DNA of 57,335 bases from Darksidea phi (lineage: Eukaryota > Ascomycota > Dothideomycetes > Pleosporales > Lentitheciaceae), in NCBI GenBank assembly GCA_030770425.1, contig JASJFT010000261.1:1-57335 (forward strand). Reading direction: 5' to 3'. Both the position numbers and the translations under genes were made by a program. The notes under the pieces were generated by a model that worked only from the letters and a program-made list of their open reading frames with translations, did not search any database and was not told the origin of the DNA. Positions 12,403 to 25,079 of this stretch are shown here, one piece after another. Within the stretch, counting starts at the first letter, position 1; each line of letters starts with the position of its first letter.

Positions 12403-12566
12403 GAAGAAAGCTAAGCTTAATAAATACTCCCTCTACTTATATAAGCTACCCCTTTCTTTATAATTATAAGTACTTTTACGTTCTTACTATTTATATTAAT
12501 TCTACGAATTAATAACTTTAAACTTTAGCTTAATAATATATTTTTTAAATAACTTAAATTATTAAT

Positions 12567-12755
12567 TATTATAATATCTAAGCTACGTAGTACCCGGAGA
12601 TAATTATTCCTAAGTTCTAATAAACTAAAGAAGTATTATTCCTATACTCTAATAGATCTATATAAAAAGAGCCGAGCTCTTTATTATAATAAATAATAAT
12701 CTTCCTCTTAATTTACTCCTAAGTAGCTTTAGTAAGCTCTCTTTTTTTCTTTATA
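12567..12755 (+). repeat. copia 2 5' LTR (189 bp)
   Basis: Begins TATTATAATATCTAAG and ends TTCTTTATA. It is preceded by TTAAT of the target duplication. Confidence 0.92.
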
Positions 12756-13049
12756 GTTATAAGCCTAATACTTTAAGAGTATAGAACTATTCTTTCTACG
12801 TACTTAAAAGAGCTAGTAAGTAGCTACTTAGTTAATCTAGTTATTCTTATATTATACTTTCTTATACCTAAGACCTCTCCTTTTAAAGAGCTATAAGTAA
12901 AGCTTTATTTATAAAACTATACTAACTATATAATTATAGTATATAGCTATACTAGTATATCTAGCTCTAGTTTTATATAATTAATAAAGGGCTATAGAAC
13001 TAGATTAACTTAGAAGGTAAGAATACTCTAAATCTAGTTAATACTATTC

Positions 13050-16000
13050 TAATACTTCCTATAATAGAGTTAATCGTTAGTAATAAGAGCGGAAGTAACG
13101 CGAGCCTAATTACTCTAAATATACTATACTAATAGAGACTTAATAAGTACTAAGTTCTTTTAAGTGATTAGGTAATATAGAGAATATATCTCTAAATACT
13201 CTAAAACTAGATAAATAAAATTATTATATCTAAACTACTTAGACTAGTTATAATAAAACTTATATCTTAAAAGTATACTATACTATAGAAGCTAATATAT
13301 ATATTAAAATAGAAGTTTATTCTATCTTTAGAGCTTACTATAAATATAATTTAAGTAGAGTACTATACTTATCTAAAAAAGATAAAATAGGGTACTTATA
13401 TACCTAAAGAGTAGTATAAGAAATAATACTTTTTATATATTAAGATAAAAATATATAAGCTAGAAGATATAGAAGAATAGCTTATTATTTAAGACTTTCT
13501 AGATACTATTACTTTAAAGTTTATACTAGAATAGGTCTAATTAATATACTAGTAAATTATATAGGATAATATACTTAATATAAAGTAGTTTATCTTAAAT
13601 AAGATTAGGAGAATATTTACTATAATAATCTAGAAGTACTTTTTAAGAGCTTCTAATAGTAACTCTAGAATATTTATAATATTAGGAGGATATTTAGATT
13701 AGTCCTTAGGTTAGTATCTAGACTAATATCTAGTAGATAAAACTAGAATCTACCTATATAGAGAGTCTAGAAAGAATAAGTATAAAATATATAAGTAAAG
13801 CGTAGATAAATATAAAAGGCTTAAAGTAGTAGTAACTAGAGAAGGAATACTAATTAATTTAGATAAGTATTAGAAGATTTTAGAATATCTTAACTTAAAT
13901 AAATTTATAAAAATAAGGAAATACCTAGTATTTAAGAACTAGAAGCTTCTAAGTATAATAAATTAGATAGGTAGAGTATATACCTTAACTTATTTAGGAA
14001 GAATATAAGCTATAATAATTAATCTAAAGCTTTTTAATAAGTCTATAGGGATTTATATAACTATAGATTTTAATATTTACCCTCTCTCTAAAAGTACTAT
14101 ACTTAATAATAGGACTACTTTATATCTAGTAAATATATAAGAACTACTCGTACTAGAATTATTTAAGAAAGTTTAAAGGATATAATATATAAAGATAAAA
14201 ACTTAGATCTTTCTAATTATAGGAATAAATACTTAATTAATTAAAAATATACTTAATAAAGTTTAGAGAAAGGGTATAAAGGATCTAATATTATAAAATA
14301 TTATAGTTATTAAAAATTTTTATCTTAATATTATCTTAAAAGCTTACTTAAGGAAGAAAGGAGTTTAATATCTTAGACTAAACTATATTTTATATATAGA
14401 ATTAATAGATAAGAGTATTATACTTATAATACTCCTATATAAGTATAACTTAATATTTATTAAATATAACCCTATCTCTATTTACGTTATACCCTTAATT
14501 AATATAGTAAACTTTTACTAATTTTAGTAACTATACTTTAGATAAAGTATAAAGGACCTATAGTATATAAAAGTAGAGTACCTAGAACTATAAGTATTAT
14601 AAGTACTTATATAGTATATATAGAATATATAAATTAAAAAAACTAAATACTTATAATATAAGTACTACGCGACTATATATACTATATAGGTAATTTCTTA
14701 ATATTTTAAAGAGTACTTTTCTCGTTTATTCTAGAGAATTATATAGGATCTTTTTAATATACTATTAGGGTACTTAGAGAAATACTAGATAATTATTCTA
14801 AAATATAACTATAATAAGAAGATCTTTATAAATATACTAATTAGAAAGATACTATTAAAGATTTTATATATTTTATAGATATTTAAGAGCTTAATACGTA
14901 TATAATATAAGCTTAGAATAGTTAAGCTATAGTAGGATAATAATACTATAATACTCCTATAGAAAGGAAAATCCTAATATAAACTCTAGATAAAGTAATA
15001 GGATATATAAATTAAGCCCTCTTCTATCTATATATACGAGCCTAATAGTAATATAAAATATACTAATTAAGAGATAATTACTAAATTAATAAAAATAAAA
15101 AGTAGTATAAGACTTTCTAAAAAACTCTAGTTAGAAATTATATATATAATAGTATAATTATATAATATAAGTTCCTTCTATACTTACGAGCTATACTCTC
15201 TAAATAAAATACTAAATACCTAGTTCTATTAGTACTTTTACTACTATAAGCTAGTATATATAAGAAATATAATAAAAGATCTATATCTAAATTAGAGTAA
15301 TATATACGTATACGAGTATTATACTTATCTACTTAATTAAGAATATATAATAGGACGTAATAAGAGAAGTTTTAAGATTACTCTATAGGACTATATTAGA
15401 TATTTAATAGACTATAAAGCTTCTAATATCTATAAAATATAGGTTCTAATACTCGACTAGATAATTACTATAAGAAATATAATATTTAATAAGACGCTCT
15501 TTTATAAAGATAGGAAAATAAATATAATTCTCTAGAAAGAAGTAGTTAGAATTATTTATATTCTTAATAAGTATAATAAATACTAAGATATAAAAAAGAC
15601 TATAAAGCTATCTACTACGTAGTTAGAAGAGTAATTAAGTACTATAGTAACTTAATAATTAATTAAGAAGTAACTTAGGGGTACTAAATCTTAGGACCTA
15701 GCTTAAGTAGATAGCTAGCTATTTAATTAGAAAATAAGAACTCTAGTAACTATATAAGTAATAAGTATAATTAGTAAATTACTAAGAATATATATAGAGT
15801 ATAAGAAGTATATAGAACTTATATCCCCTAAGCTAAGCTTAGAGCTAGAGTTACTATCTAGTATTTAGAAGAGCTAGGACCTTTTAGATAATCTTTATAT
15901 TCTCTATATAAAATATAACGTTAAAGAAGTAGAACTATAGAGATCTAGCTTTTTAGTCTTAATACTATAGAGTATAATAGAAGATACCTCTTAATCTAGT

Positions 16001-17680
16001 AGCGTAGCTTTTAATATTATAGATAAAGTATCTAAGTAACCCCTTAAACGTATATATAATAAGAAGAACTAAGAATTATCTATATACGCGAGTTATAGAT
16101 TATAAGAGTAAGATTCTAATAATCTAGATATACTTAGAGGTAATAGGAGTAGAATATATATATTACTTAGTAATATAGACGATAATCTAGATTAACTAGA
16201 TAATATTTTAAATAAAGCTCCTATAAATTAAGTTCTTATAAATAGAAAGCTTAAGTTTATAGTAAAATATAAGACTCTACTTTTTATAATTATAGTTACT
16301 ATACTTCTAAGAAAGTATTATAAATACTATAATAATCTACTAAAAAAGTTAAAGAAATAGAGAAATCTATATATATATTCTTATAAAAAACTATTTATAA
16401 ATATAGCTTATTAGGAAATATAAATACTTAAGGAGAAAGATATATAAGAAGTAATAAAGTATAAGAAATAAATATAAAGACTACTCTTACTTAAATAAAT
16501 ATTTATCTATAAACTTAATTAGAATAGATTCTTAATTAAGTATAAAGCTTATATCTATATATAAGATAATCTTTAAACTAAAGATTTAATCTAGTTAACC
16601 TATACTATAATACTCGCTATACGATCTTTTTATATAATAATAGTAATTATAGTATAGTTTAACCTAAAAGTATACTAGCTCGATATTATTAAAGCTTTTC
16701 TTAATACTTATTAGGACGACTAGCTTAATATACTTTACGAGCTTCCTAATAGCTTTAAAGAATCTAGTAAATATATTAAGTTTAACTATATACTATATAG
16801 ATTATATAACTTATTACTACTATAATATAAGAAGTTCTTCTAAGCTCTAAAAGGTCTAGGGCTTATAGTATTAATAGAAGAGCTATATTTATTCTTTAAT
16901 AAGAAGTAGTATATATTTATTCTATTTTATATAGATAATATACTTATAGTATATTATATATTAGATAAACTAATTATATAAGTACTTCTTAAATTAATTA
17001 AAATAAAGTATAGAATAGAAGATTATAGCTCTATTAAATAGTTCTTAGAAGTATAAGTAATTAGAAATAGAGAAGCCTAGGTAATTAAACTAGTCTATAA
17101 TATATATATTAATAAAATTATAAAGAAGTTCTTACTTATTAATATAAAAAGCTTTCCTATAATACTACTTTTAAATAAAAAGCTTACGAAGAATATAGAA
17201 GAGGTAATAAAACTATAGATTAAGACGTACTAAAAGTATATAAGATTAATCCTATATATAATAATTATACTATATTCTAATATAATATTTATAACTTTCT
17301 AACTATTATACTACCTTATAAATCTAAGTAAAGAGTACTTTATAGTAATAGACTAAATAATTATATATTTATATAAAACGCGACGTAAAGATATTAAATA
17401 TAATAGATATAATAGTATATAGCTCCTTATATATAAAGATATATTATTTATAAATAATTTAAAAATAAGATAATTATCTTATAAATATATTATTATACTC
17501 TTTAAAGGACCTATATTATAGAAAGCTATAAGATAATCTACTATTACTATTTCTATAACTAAAGCTAAGCTACTCGCCCTAGAGTATATTATAAAGGAAT
17601 CCCTAGTTCTTAAGTATTTCTTTAAGAAACTTACCCTAGACCTAGATATTATATAATAGATCTTCTATAATAATTAGTAG
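13050..17680 (+). pseudogene. copia 2 gag-pol remnant
   Basis: The same polyprotein as copia 1, decayed independently. The clearest landmarks are as follows. The putative protease block is near 14060-14150. The integrase glutamate block at 15030-15085 reads Ser-Ser-x-Tyr-x-Tyr-Glu-Pro-Asn-Ser-x-Ile-Lys/Glu-Tyr/Arg-Thr-Asn. The integrase C-terminal block is at about 15415-15530. Reverse transcriptase lies from 16590, with the YVDD box at 16928-16939 now Tyr-Ile-Asp-Asn, so one catalytic aspartate survives here where copy 1 lost both. RNase H is at about 17340-17670. The frame is closed by TAA/TAG throughout and has no ATG in frame, so no protein can be made. Confidence 0.88.
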
Positions 17681-19019
17681 ACGATTTAGTTTATTATTAG
17701 AAAAAATAAGTAAATTACTACCCGACTATATTATATAAATATATAGAATATATAGCTACGTTAAGAGTATATTAAGGATATATTTAAAGTACTTTACTTA
17801 AAAATAAGTAATATACCTATAGATAGACTTATAAAGTACTTACTAGTATAATAATTCTAGTACTTTAAGAAATAACTAAATATTTAAATATATATTAATA
17901 CGAAAAAAAGTAGAGGAATAACTAGTTAGAAGAGCTTATAATTTAAGATTATAAGGAATTTTTATTCTTTCTTAACCCTACTAGGGAGTTTTAGAACTTA
18001 GATAACTAGAAGGTCGACGAGCTCTTTTAGGAGCTCCTTAACCCGTTAGTAATAGGCTAGAAGCTTTAGAAGAAGACTATCTCTCTACTTCTTTTTCTTC
18101 TCCTCTAATTCTTTCTCCTTCTTTAAACTAGTACTAGAAGAGAGTAGTATATATACGATAGTCTAAAGCTAGTATACCTTCTATATAGTATTAGTATAAT
18201 CTAGAATATAGTATATAGAGCTTAGTATAGAGCTAAGAAATATAATTTACCTACTTATTATAGGTCTTAATAGCTACGATAAGCTACTAGATAAATAATA
18301 GAACTACTTAAGAACTATAATATAATTAGTATAAGTATAATAATAATAACTAATATACTTCTAAAATTTATAATATAAGATAATTATATCTAAAGGTATA
18401 ATATTAGTACTAGATACTATTAGTTAATAAATTATAATACTTTTCTTTAGAGTATTTTATAAGCGCGGACCTTATATACCCCTAATAAGAATATACTTAG
18501 AATACTTTAAGAATACTTCTTTAGAAAGTAGATATCTTAAATATAAATAAGAAAGAAGATATAAATATAGATATAGGTATAGATAAGTAGTATAGATAAC
18601 TAGAATTACAGCTAGAAGTAGCTAAGCTACGAGTAAAGTAGATAGTAGTAATATATATATAAGTAGTATAGGAATAAATACTAGTCTATAAAATAATTAA
18701 TATCTAATCTATAAGAAACTTATAATAAGAGTTTAGAAAGAACTTAAAGAAAAAGATAATACTTATACGAGCTATTATAATATTATTCTAGAAAAGAGAG
18801 AAAGAAAAAGATTAATTTATAAAGTATTTATTATTATCTATAAATAGTAAACGTTTATATTATATAAGTACTAGAGCTCGTATTTATCTAGAAAAGCTTA
18901 ACTAGCTTATTTAGTAATAGTACTAGTATAAGTACTAGTATATATATATTATATATTATAATTATATACTTAGTTAACTTATTAGTAGATATACTATTAT
19001 ATAGTATATCTAGAGGGTA
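17681..19019 (+). other. copia 2 3' region, non-coding or unassigned
   Basis: Counterpart of 9061-10415 in copia 1, including the CT-rich tract (about 18075-18125). No domain is recognised. Its last bases before the LTR (AGAGGGTA, near 19012-19019) fit a degraded polypurine tract. Confidence 0.6.
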
Positions 19020-19208
19020 TATTATAACGTCTAAGCTACGTAGTATCCGAGAATAACTATTCCTAAGTTCTAATAAACTAGAGAAGTATTATTCCTATAC
19101 TTCGATAGATCTATATAGAGAGAGCCGAGCTCTCTATTATAATAGATAGTAATCTTCCTCTTAATTTACTCCTAAGTAGCTTTAGTAAGCTCTCTTCTTT
19201 TCTTTATA
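19020..19208 (+). repeat. copia 2 3' LTR (189 bp)
   Basis: Pairs with 12567-12755 and is followed by TTAAT (19209-19213). Confidence 0.92.
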
Positions 19209-20127
19209 TTAATAGAACTAGTATAATATAATATAAGGATAATTCTAGATAAAGTCTTAGATAAGTTATATATACTATATAAAAGTAGTAGTTTTCTACT
19301 CTTTAAACTAAGATATAAATTATAGTAGATTATACTAATAATAATTTATAGTAAAGTATATAATAAAGAGATATAGAGAGGATAACTAGCGAATTTATAA
19401 TATAGTTAGTATTAGTCTTAGTATTAATCTCTAATTTAGAGAGAGTTAAAATAGAATATACTATAGTCTTAAGATTTTTATTCTTCTATACCTAATATAT
19501 ATAAGATTTCTAAATTATAATAAAGTAATAAATAATAGAATTAATTAGTCGTAAACTATTATTAAGACTATTAAATACGACTTTAATATTCTTTATTATA
19601 ATAGGATTAACGTCTATTATATAATTAATAAAGAAATTAATATTAACTATAGTTTACCTTCGTAGAAGGATATTAAATATAATAAATTAAAACTAAAAGT
19701 AGTATATAAATTACTTATTTTTATAGTATATAATATAATAAATATATATAAGATAGTTTATTATATACTACTAGGGTCGTATAAAATTAGTAGTACTAGT
19801 TAAATAAAGGGTAGAAAAGATAAGACTAAGAAGAGGCTTCTAATTATTAAACTCTATAATAGATATCTAGTAGATAGATTTTATAATAAAATATATAACT
19901 TCTCTTTAACTTTATATTTACTAATAGAGAGTTTTAAACTCTCTTATATTTAAAAGAAGATTATAAGATCCTAGAACTAAGTATAATTAACTAGAAGTTA
20001 TAATAGCTAAGGTAGTCTTCTAATTAATTAATAGTAGAATTGGTATATTAAAGCTATTCTAAAATAGTACTCTAAGGGTATAAAAATAGGAGGTTCTTAT
20101 ACCTAAATAGGGCTTAGTATACTAAAT
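19209..20127. other. segment X, right part (unassigned)
   Basis: Continuation of segment X beyond copia 2, about 0.9 kb, up to the start of the reverse Gypsy-B LTR at 20128. It keeps one TG, again in an ATTGGTATA context (about 20039), the same 9-mer seen in the left part near 11969. A forward frame around 19720-19850 looks protein-like but I cannot assign it. No LTR or terminal repeat was found. Confidence 0.45.
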
Positions 20128-20370
20128 TATTATATATTATACGTACTTTAATATAGGATCTAGATTAAAGTCGATAGTATATTTATTATACTATTAAGTT
20201 TTAATAGATTAAGATTAAGTTAACGAATTCTATTACTAGAATAACTACTTAGAAAAAGATCTAATCTTATTTATAAGTATTAGATAAATTAAAGAGAATT
20301 AACTATAAAGAATTAAAATAGAAAGTCTAAGAGATTCTTTACTCTCTTATACCCGTTCTTATTTCTTAAG
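20128..20370 (-). repeat. partial 3' LTR of Gypsy-B copy B2
   Basis: Reverse complement of about the last 240 bp of the 432-bp Gypsy-B LTR (compare 36090-36326). Similarity fades at about 20365-20370, right at a TAG microsatellite, so the 5' part of the LTR is missing or replaced. Confidence 0.8.
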
Positions 20371-20371
20371 A

Positions 20372-20400
20372 TAGTAGTAGTAGTAGTAGTAGAAGTAGTA
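20372..20400. repeat. (TAG)n microsatellite
   Basis: Seven TAG units followed by AAGTAG, sitting at the point where LTR similarity ends. It may mark the deletion or expansion that removed the rest of the LTR. Confidence 0.8.
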
Positions 20401-21249
20401 ACTTCTATAGCTTTTATAACTTCTATAGTAGTTATAAAAGTAGTTATCTTAGTAACTTTTATAACTTCTAAGTTATATAATATTAAATTACTAATTAAGT
20501 ATAGCTTAGCTATTCTAGCTACGTTAGAGCTTATCTCGTATTCTTTTAATTCTAGGATTATAATACTTACTCCCTTCTTTTAAACTTTATTCTTAAAGAT
20601 TTTATTATACCTATTATACCCTAACTAGTAGTACCTATACTTAGTAGGTTTCTTTTTCTAAACTATATTATACCCTATATATATATACTATATAGTCTAT
20701 TTAGAGCTATAGTTATTTTATCTTTTTAATAATATATAAGAGTAATCGATCTACTATCTATATAGGGTTAACTACCCTCTATTTTTAATTAACTTTTTAG
20801 GTTCTAACGATACTTAAGATTCCTATAACGACTTATTTCGAATATTATTACTATTTTATAAATTATCTATTTACTTATTTTTATTCTATACTAATATCTT
20901 ATTTCTATTATTATACTATACGGTCTTCTTAAACTTATTATATCGACCTTTAGTCTAGTTTTTATATAGAATATATCTATTATAGATTAAAGTATAACCT
21001 AGTAGTAATTAAGAGAGATTAAGTAAAGATAGATAAATAGAAATTTAACCTTTAAACTAAGCTAGATATTATATATTCTACCTATAATAAGATTTTTATT
21101 TAAATAGCTAAGCTTTATACTTATAAGATTTATCTCTTAAAGTAACTTTAGAACCTAAAATATTATAATACTAAAATATACTATTATAAGTTTATATCTC
21201 TTAAAGATCTAGATTAGTTAAAGTAAGAAAAAGTTAAATATTTTATCTC

Positions 21250-22570
21250 TTTTAATTTACTTAAGTTACTATAGTAACCTTTACTATATAAGTTTATTAA
21301 TTTCTTCTTTCTAAATAATTAGAAGCCTCTACCTTTAGGTACTTTTAGTAATACTACTTAACTAATCTTTAGTAATCTTATAGGTTCTTAATTAGTTTTT
21401 ATATATTCTAATTAATAGACTATTCTATCTATTTAACTAAATACTTCTACTAATAACTAAACTTCTATAGTTTTTAAATTTTCTTAACTTTATACTCCTC
21501 GTCTTTAAGCTTAATATCTATAACTACTTTAGTATCTTTTAGTACTAGTTCTAGTAATAATATATAGAATACTAGGTATATTCTTATATCTTTAACTAGC
21601 TTTAGCCTATAATTAACTAGTTCTATTTTTTCTTTAATTCTAAATAGTTCGATTTATAAATTATCTAGTTTATTATATAGTTATTTAGTTTTTAAATTTT
21701 ATTATAAAAGAAAAACTTTATTTCTCTTCTTAAGAATTAGTCTCTTAAGCCTTCTTTTATTTATTATTTTAACTATTATAAAGTTTCTATATACTATTTA
21801 TATACTAAGTTCTTTATATAATTCTTATATTAAATAGATCTTCTCTTCTACCCTAATAGATATACTTTTAATATCCTTTAGATCTTTATAAGTTATTAGC
21901 TTATATCTATAGTTTATATAATATAGTAAGTATTTAGTTATTATAAACTTTTTACTATTATATACTAGTTATACTATTAGTAATAATTTAATCTAATTAT
22001 TCTATAGCTTATTAATATAAAACCTAAGATACTTCTTTAGAGTTTAGTTCGTTTATTCTATCTAACTATCTATTTATAAATAGAAGCTAGTTAATAACTT
22101 TCTTTTAATTCTTAGTTTTATAAGTACCGTACTCTAAAATTTCGAAGTAAATAGTTTATTTCTATTTATAAGAATCTATTCTAGTAATCTATAATTAGTA
22201 ATAAGTATTCTTTTAACCTTATAAGCTATATTTTCTACTATAATTACTTCGTTTATTAGGATAAAGTATACTATCTTAGTTAATTAGTCTATAATTACTA
22301 TAATTATATCGTATAATCTTCTTAATTCTAATTCTAATAATAGTAGTAACTTTATTATAAAGTCTATTATAATATAAGTTTATAGTTATATAGATAGTAT
22401 TAGTAGTTAGAGTAATCTATAGGGCTTATATCTCTTAGGTTTATTTTTTAAATATTCTAAATAGTTATCTATTACTTTCTAAACTTTCTCTTTTATATTA
22501 ATAAATAGGTATTCTTTATTTATATATCTAACTATTTTATTAATTTTTAAATATTTTAGTATCTTACTTT
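21250..22570 (-). pseudogene. Gypsy-B copy B2 integrase and chromodomain remnant
   Basis: Reverse-strand remnant of the C-terminal half of a gypsy pol. The zinc-binding and catalytic integrase parts lie around 22000-22570, and the chromodomain is at about 21340-21480. Identification is by collinear similarity to B3, whose integrase (34080-34480) and chromodomain (34978-35135) are easier to read. The chromodomain would have directed integration toward chromatin carrying particular histone marks. Stops are frequent, and the rest of pol lies beyond two large insertions (37010-37339 and 53607-57112). Confidence 0.8.
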
Positions 22571-22575
22571 TATAG

Positions 22576-23013
22576 TATTACGAACTAAATATATACTATA
22601 GACCGCTAGTAAATAGAACTACTAGAGATTAAGCTAATTACTAGCTCTAATAAGGAATACGACGTAGACCTTATAACTAAAGAATAGATAGTTACGTAAT
22701 AGATCTATACCTTAGTAAGAATAGATCTAAGGGTTACGTAATAGCTTAGTAAATCTATTAAAATAAAGCTATAGAGCTATAGCTTAGTAGATCTATAGAT
22801 ATAAAGCTATAGATCTAAGAAAACCAAATTAATATATAATAACTACGAATCTTCTAAATAACTTTCGCCTTATAGTTAATTCGAATTTAGATTAATTCTT
22901 ACCTATTAACGTAATTAAACTATTACCTCTTTATTCTAACTTCTTCTTTTCTATCTTAAGTATAAACCCTAAATAAGACTAAATAATCTATTAGGCCTAG
23001 ACCCCGTTTAATA
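22576..23013 (+). repeat. Gypsy-A 5' LTR (438 bp)
   Basis: Begins TATTACGAACTAAAT and ends GTTTAATA. Exactly the same length as the 3' LTR. Contains a short repeated motif (AGCTATAG blocks around 22770-22820) present in both LTRs. Confidence 0.93.
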
Positions 23014-23139
23014 CCTTAACTATCTAGTAGATAGGAATAGCTAACTATAATAGTAGGAGAAGGAACTCGATAAAGCGAAGCGGCGTAGCTACTAACTTAG
23101 ACCGAACTAGTAGAAGTAGAGAGCTATAGGGAATTTAGT

Positions 23140-24110
23140 TCCCTAGAAGGTAGTATAACTATAGAAAACTTTAAAAGAGTTATTAAAAATTAGTATACGT
23201 TTAAGAAACGAGAAGATATATTAGAAGTATAGATTATAATATTAACTAAAGAACTATAGAGATTTATAAGAAAGCCGTTAAAATTAGAAGAACTAGAAAA
23301 GTTTAATAGGATACGATCTAAGCTTAAGGGATTTTTAGCTAATATAGTAATCTATCTCGATCTTAATAAGATATAACTATCTAACGAAATCTTAAAGGTA
23401 TTATTCGTAGTAGTATAGTTTATAGGAAGAGCTATTACTTAGTTTAAGATCTATTTAAATAAAAGACTATAACTTAATAAAACCCGTTAGAGTAATAAAA
23501 CTAGGGCTATCTTCTTAAGCTATAAGTACTTTAAGAATAAGTTATATATTATATTTAAAGATATTAACTTAGAAAGACTAGTAGAATAGAAAATTATATA
23601 TCTTAAATAGACTAAATCTACTACTATATATACGTCTAAATTTGAATAACTTATAATTAAGATCTAGTAGAGAGAGATAGCTTTTATATTATACTACTAT
23701 AAAGGATTAAAGAATAATATTTAATACAAAATAATTTAAATAGATAGATCTTAGACTATATAAGAAATAATTAAATAGACTATTAGAATTAACGATAACC
23801 TATACCTTTAGAATTAGGAGAAGAAAGGAAAGATTAAATTCTACGAAAAGAAGAAAGAAGAAAAGTACTACGGACTAGAGCTAATAGTCCTAGGGGCTAG
23901 TTTAGAGCCTAAGAAAGAGAGATAGAACCCTAAGAAATAAGAGCTCTACGAAAAACGAGTATACTTTAAATATAAAAAGTAAGGGTACTTAGTAAAGGAT
24001 TATAAATTAGATCTAAGAAAAGAGAAACCTCGATATACTCGATAGGGTAAAGGGGATAGAGTAACTATAATATAAGAATATAATATTATATATTAGATAA
24101 CTTATATATA
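23140..24110 (+). pseudogene. Gypsy-A gag remnant
   Basis: Nucleocapsid precursor of Gypsy-A. The CCHC zinc knuckle lies at 23962-24003: the frame reads Tyr-Phe-Lys-Tyr-Lys-Lys-stop-Gly-Tyr-Leu-Val-Lys-Asp-Tyr, which after undoing RIP is Cys-x2-Cys-x4-His-x4-Cys. The upstream part is rich in Glu, Lys and Leu codons, as in the helical capsid region of gypsy Gag. It starts after about 130 bases of leader containing the primer-binding site region. No ATG is left at the start. Stops are frequent. Confidence 0.85.
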
Positions 24111-25079
24111 TAACTAGTATAAGACGTATTATAAAGCTAAGTTAAATACTAGCTATTAGCTATAGAAATAGTAGGTAACTATAACTTAGGAGTCTTAAAG
24201 AAGAGTTTCGTTCTTACTAGAAGTATAAGAAGAAATACCTAAGAAAGACTTATCTATAGAGTAGGAAGACTTTAATAATACCCTAGATATACCGTTATAA
24301 ATAATTAATAATAGTAATAAGTTCTTAGAACTAGAAGAAGAAAACCTAGTTATAATATATAAGAACGCTAGATACCTATAGATAATTTAACTATCCTAAG
24401 AAGAAATAGAACTAGTACTAGAACTTAATATAACTTATACTTAAGTCTTATAGTTTATAGAGAAAACTACGATACCCCTAATAATATAGGAGATCTATAA
24501 GGAATAGTCTAAATCCTACCTAATATATCGACTATTTAAAGACTTTAAATAATAGGTCGAATAGAACTTTATTATTATAGATCTTATATCTAACTAAGAA
24601 ACTTAGAAAGAAATACGGTATATTATAAAGATAGTTAATAAGGAATAACTATAGTATATAGTAATTAAATAATAGATTCCTATACGAATAATCTCTATAA
24701 AATATAATAATTAGAGATATAAGGTTAATCTAGAGAATAATCTATAGTATAAAATAAAATATCTAGTATACTTTAAGATTATATAGATCTTATATATATA
24801 GAAGGAATATAAACTCTATAAGAGAGTAAAATAAAAAAATAACTATTACCTAGTAAAGAACTATAACGAAAGAATTACCTAAGTAATTATACCCGAAGTA
24901 GTATACGAATAGTAATAATCTAAGAATTAATAATAAAAAGAATATATACGAATTATACTAGGACTACTCTTATCTTTAAATTATATCCTAGGAAGACTAT
25001 AGTATAAATACCTAGAGAATAAGTATCTAAAGTACGTTTAGATTAAAATTAATATAAAATACTAGCTAAAGAAGATAAG

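Larger units (their letters stand above)
11851..12566. other. segment X, left part (unassigned)
   Basis: About 0.7 kb that does not match the LTR families here. It keeps two TG dinucleotides (about 11970-12002, both in TTGG), slightly more than its neighbours. It contains a 9-bp hairpin (11887-11909), a perfect 25-bp tandem duplication (12112-12161) and a 12-bp hairpin (12366-12402), but no coding motif I can name. It continues after copia 2 at 19209. It may be a degenerate DNA transposon or the edge of another element. Terminal inverted repeats were looked for and not found. Confidence 0.5.
12567..19208 (+). mobile_element. Ty1/copia element, copy 2 (6642 bp)
   Basis: Second copy of the same family as 3941-10604, in the same orientation and collinear over its entire length. 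The LTRs are 12567-12755 and 19020-19208 (189 bp each), and the target duplication is TTAAT (12562-12566 and 19209-19213). It is inserted in segment X. Differences from copy 1 are mainly transitions, as expected if each copy was RIPped separately. A few CA/TG remain (near 13164 and 18607). Confidence 0.92.
20128..22575 (-). mobile_element. Gypsy-B copy B2, piece 1 (3' part)
   Basis: Reverse-strand Gypsy-B. From left to right: the 3' end of its 3' LTR (20128 to about 20365), a divergent 3' region, the chromodomain (about 21340-21480) and integrase (to 22575). From 21250 on it is the reverse complement of B3 positions 33890-35195 with mostly transition differences. It is cut at 22575 by Gypsy-A. 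The five bases TATAG (22571-22575) reappear at 37005-37009, where B2 resumes with the next base of the same reading. About 20400-21240 is only weakly similar to B3, so B2 is a diverged family member in its 3' region. Confidence 0.85.

Noticed and set aside
11851..20127. Terminal inverted repeats or Helitron ends of segment X
   Set aside because: The hairpin at 11887-11909 lies close to one end, but no CTRR-type terminus at the right distance and no matching inverted ends were found.
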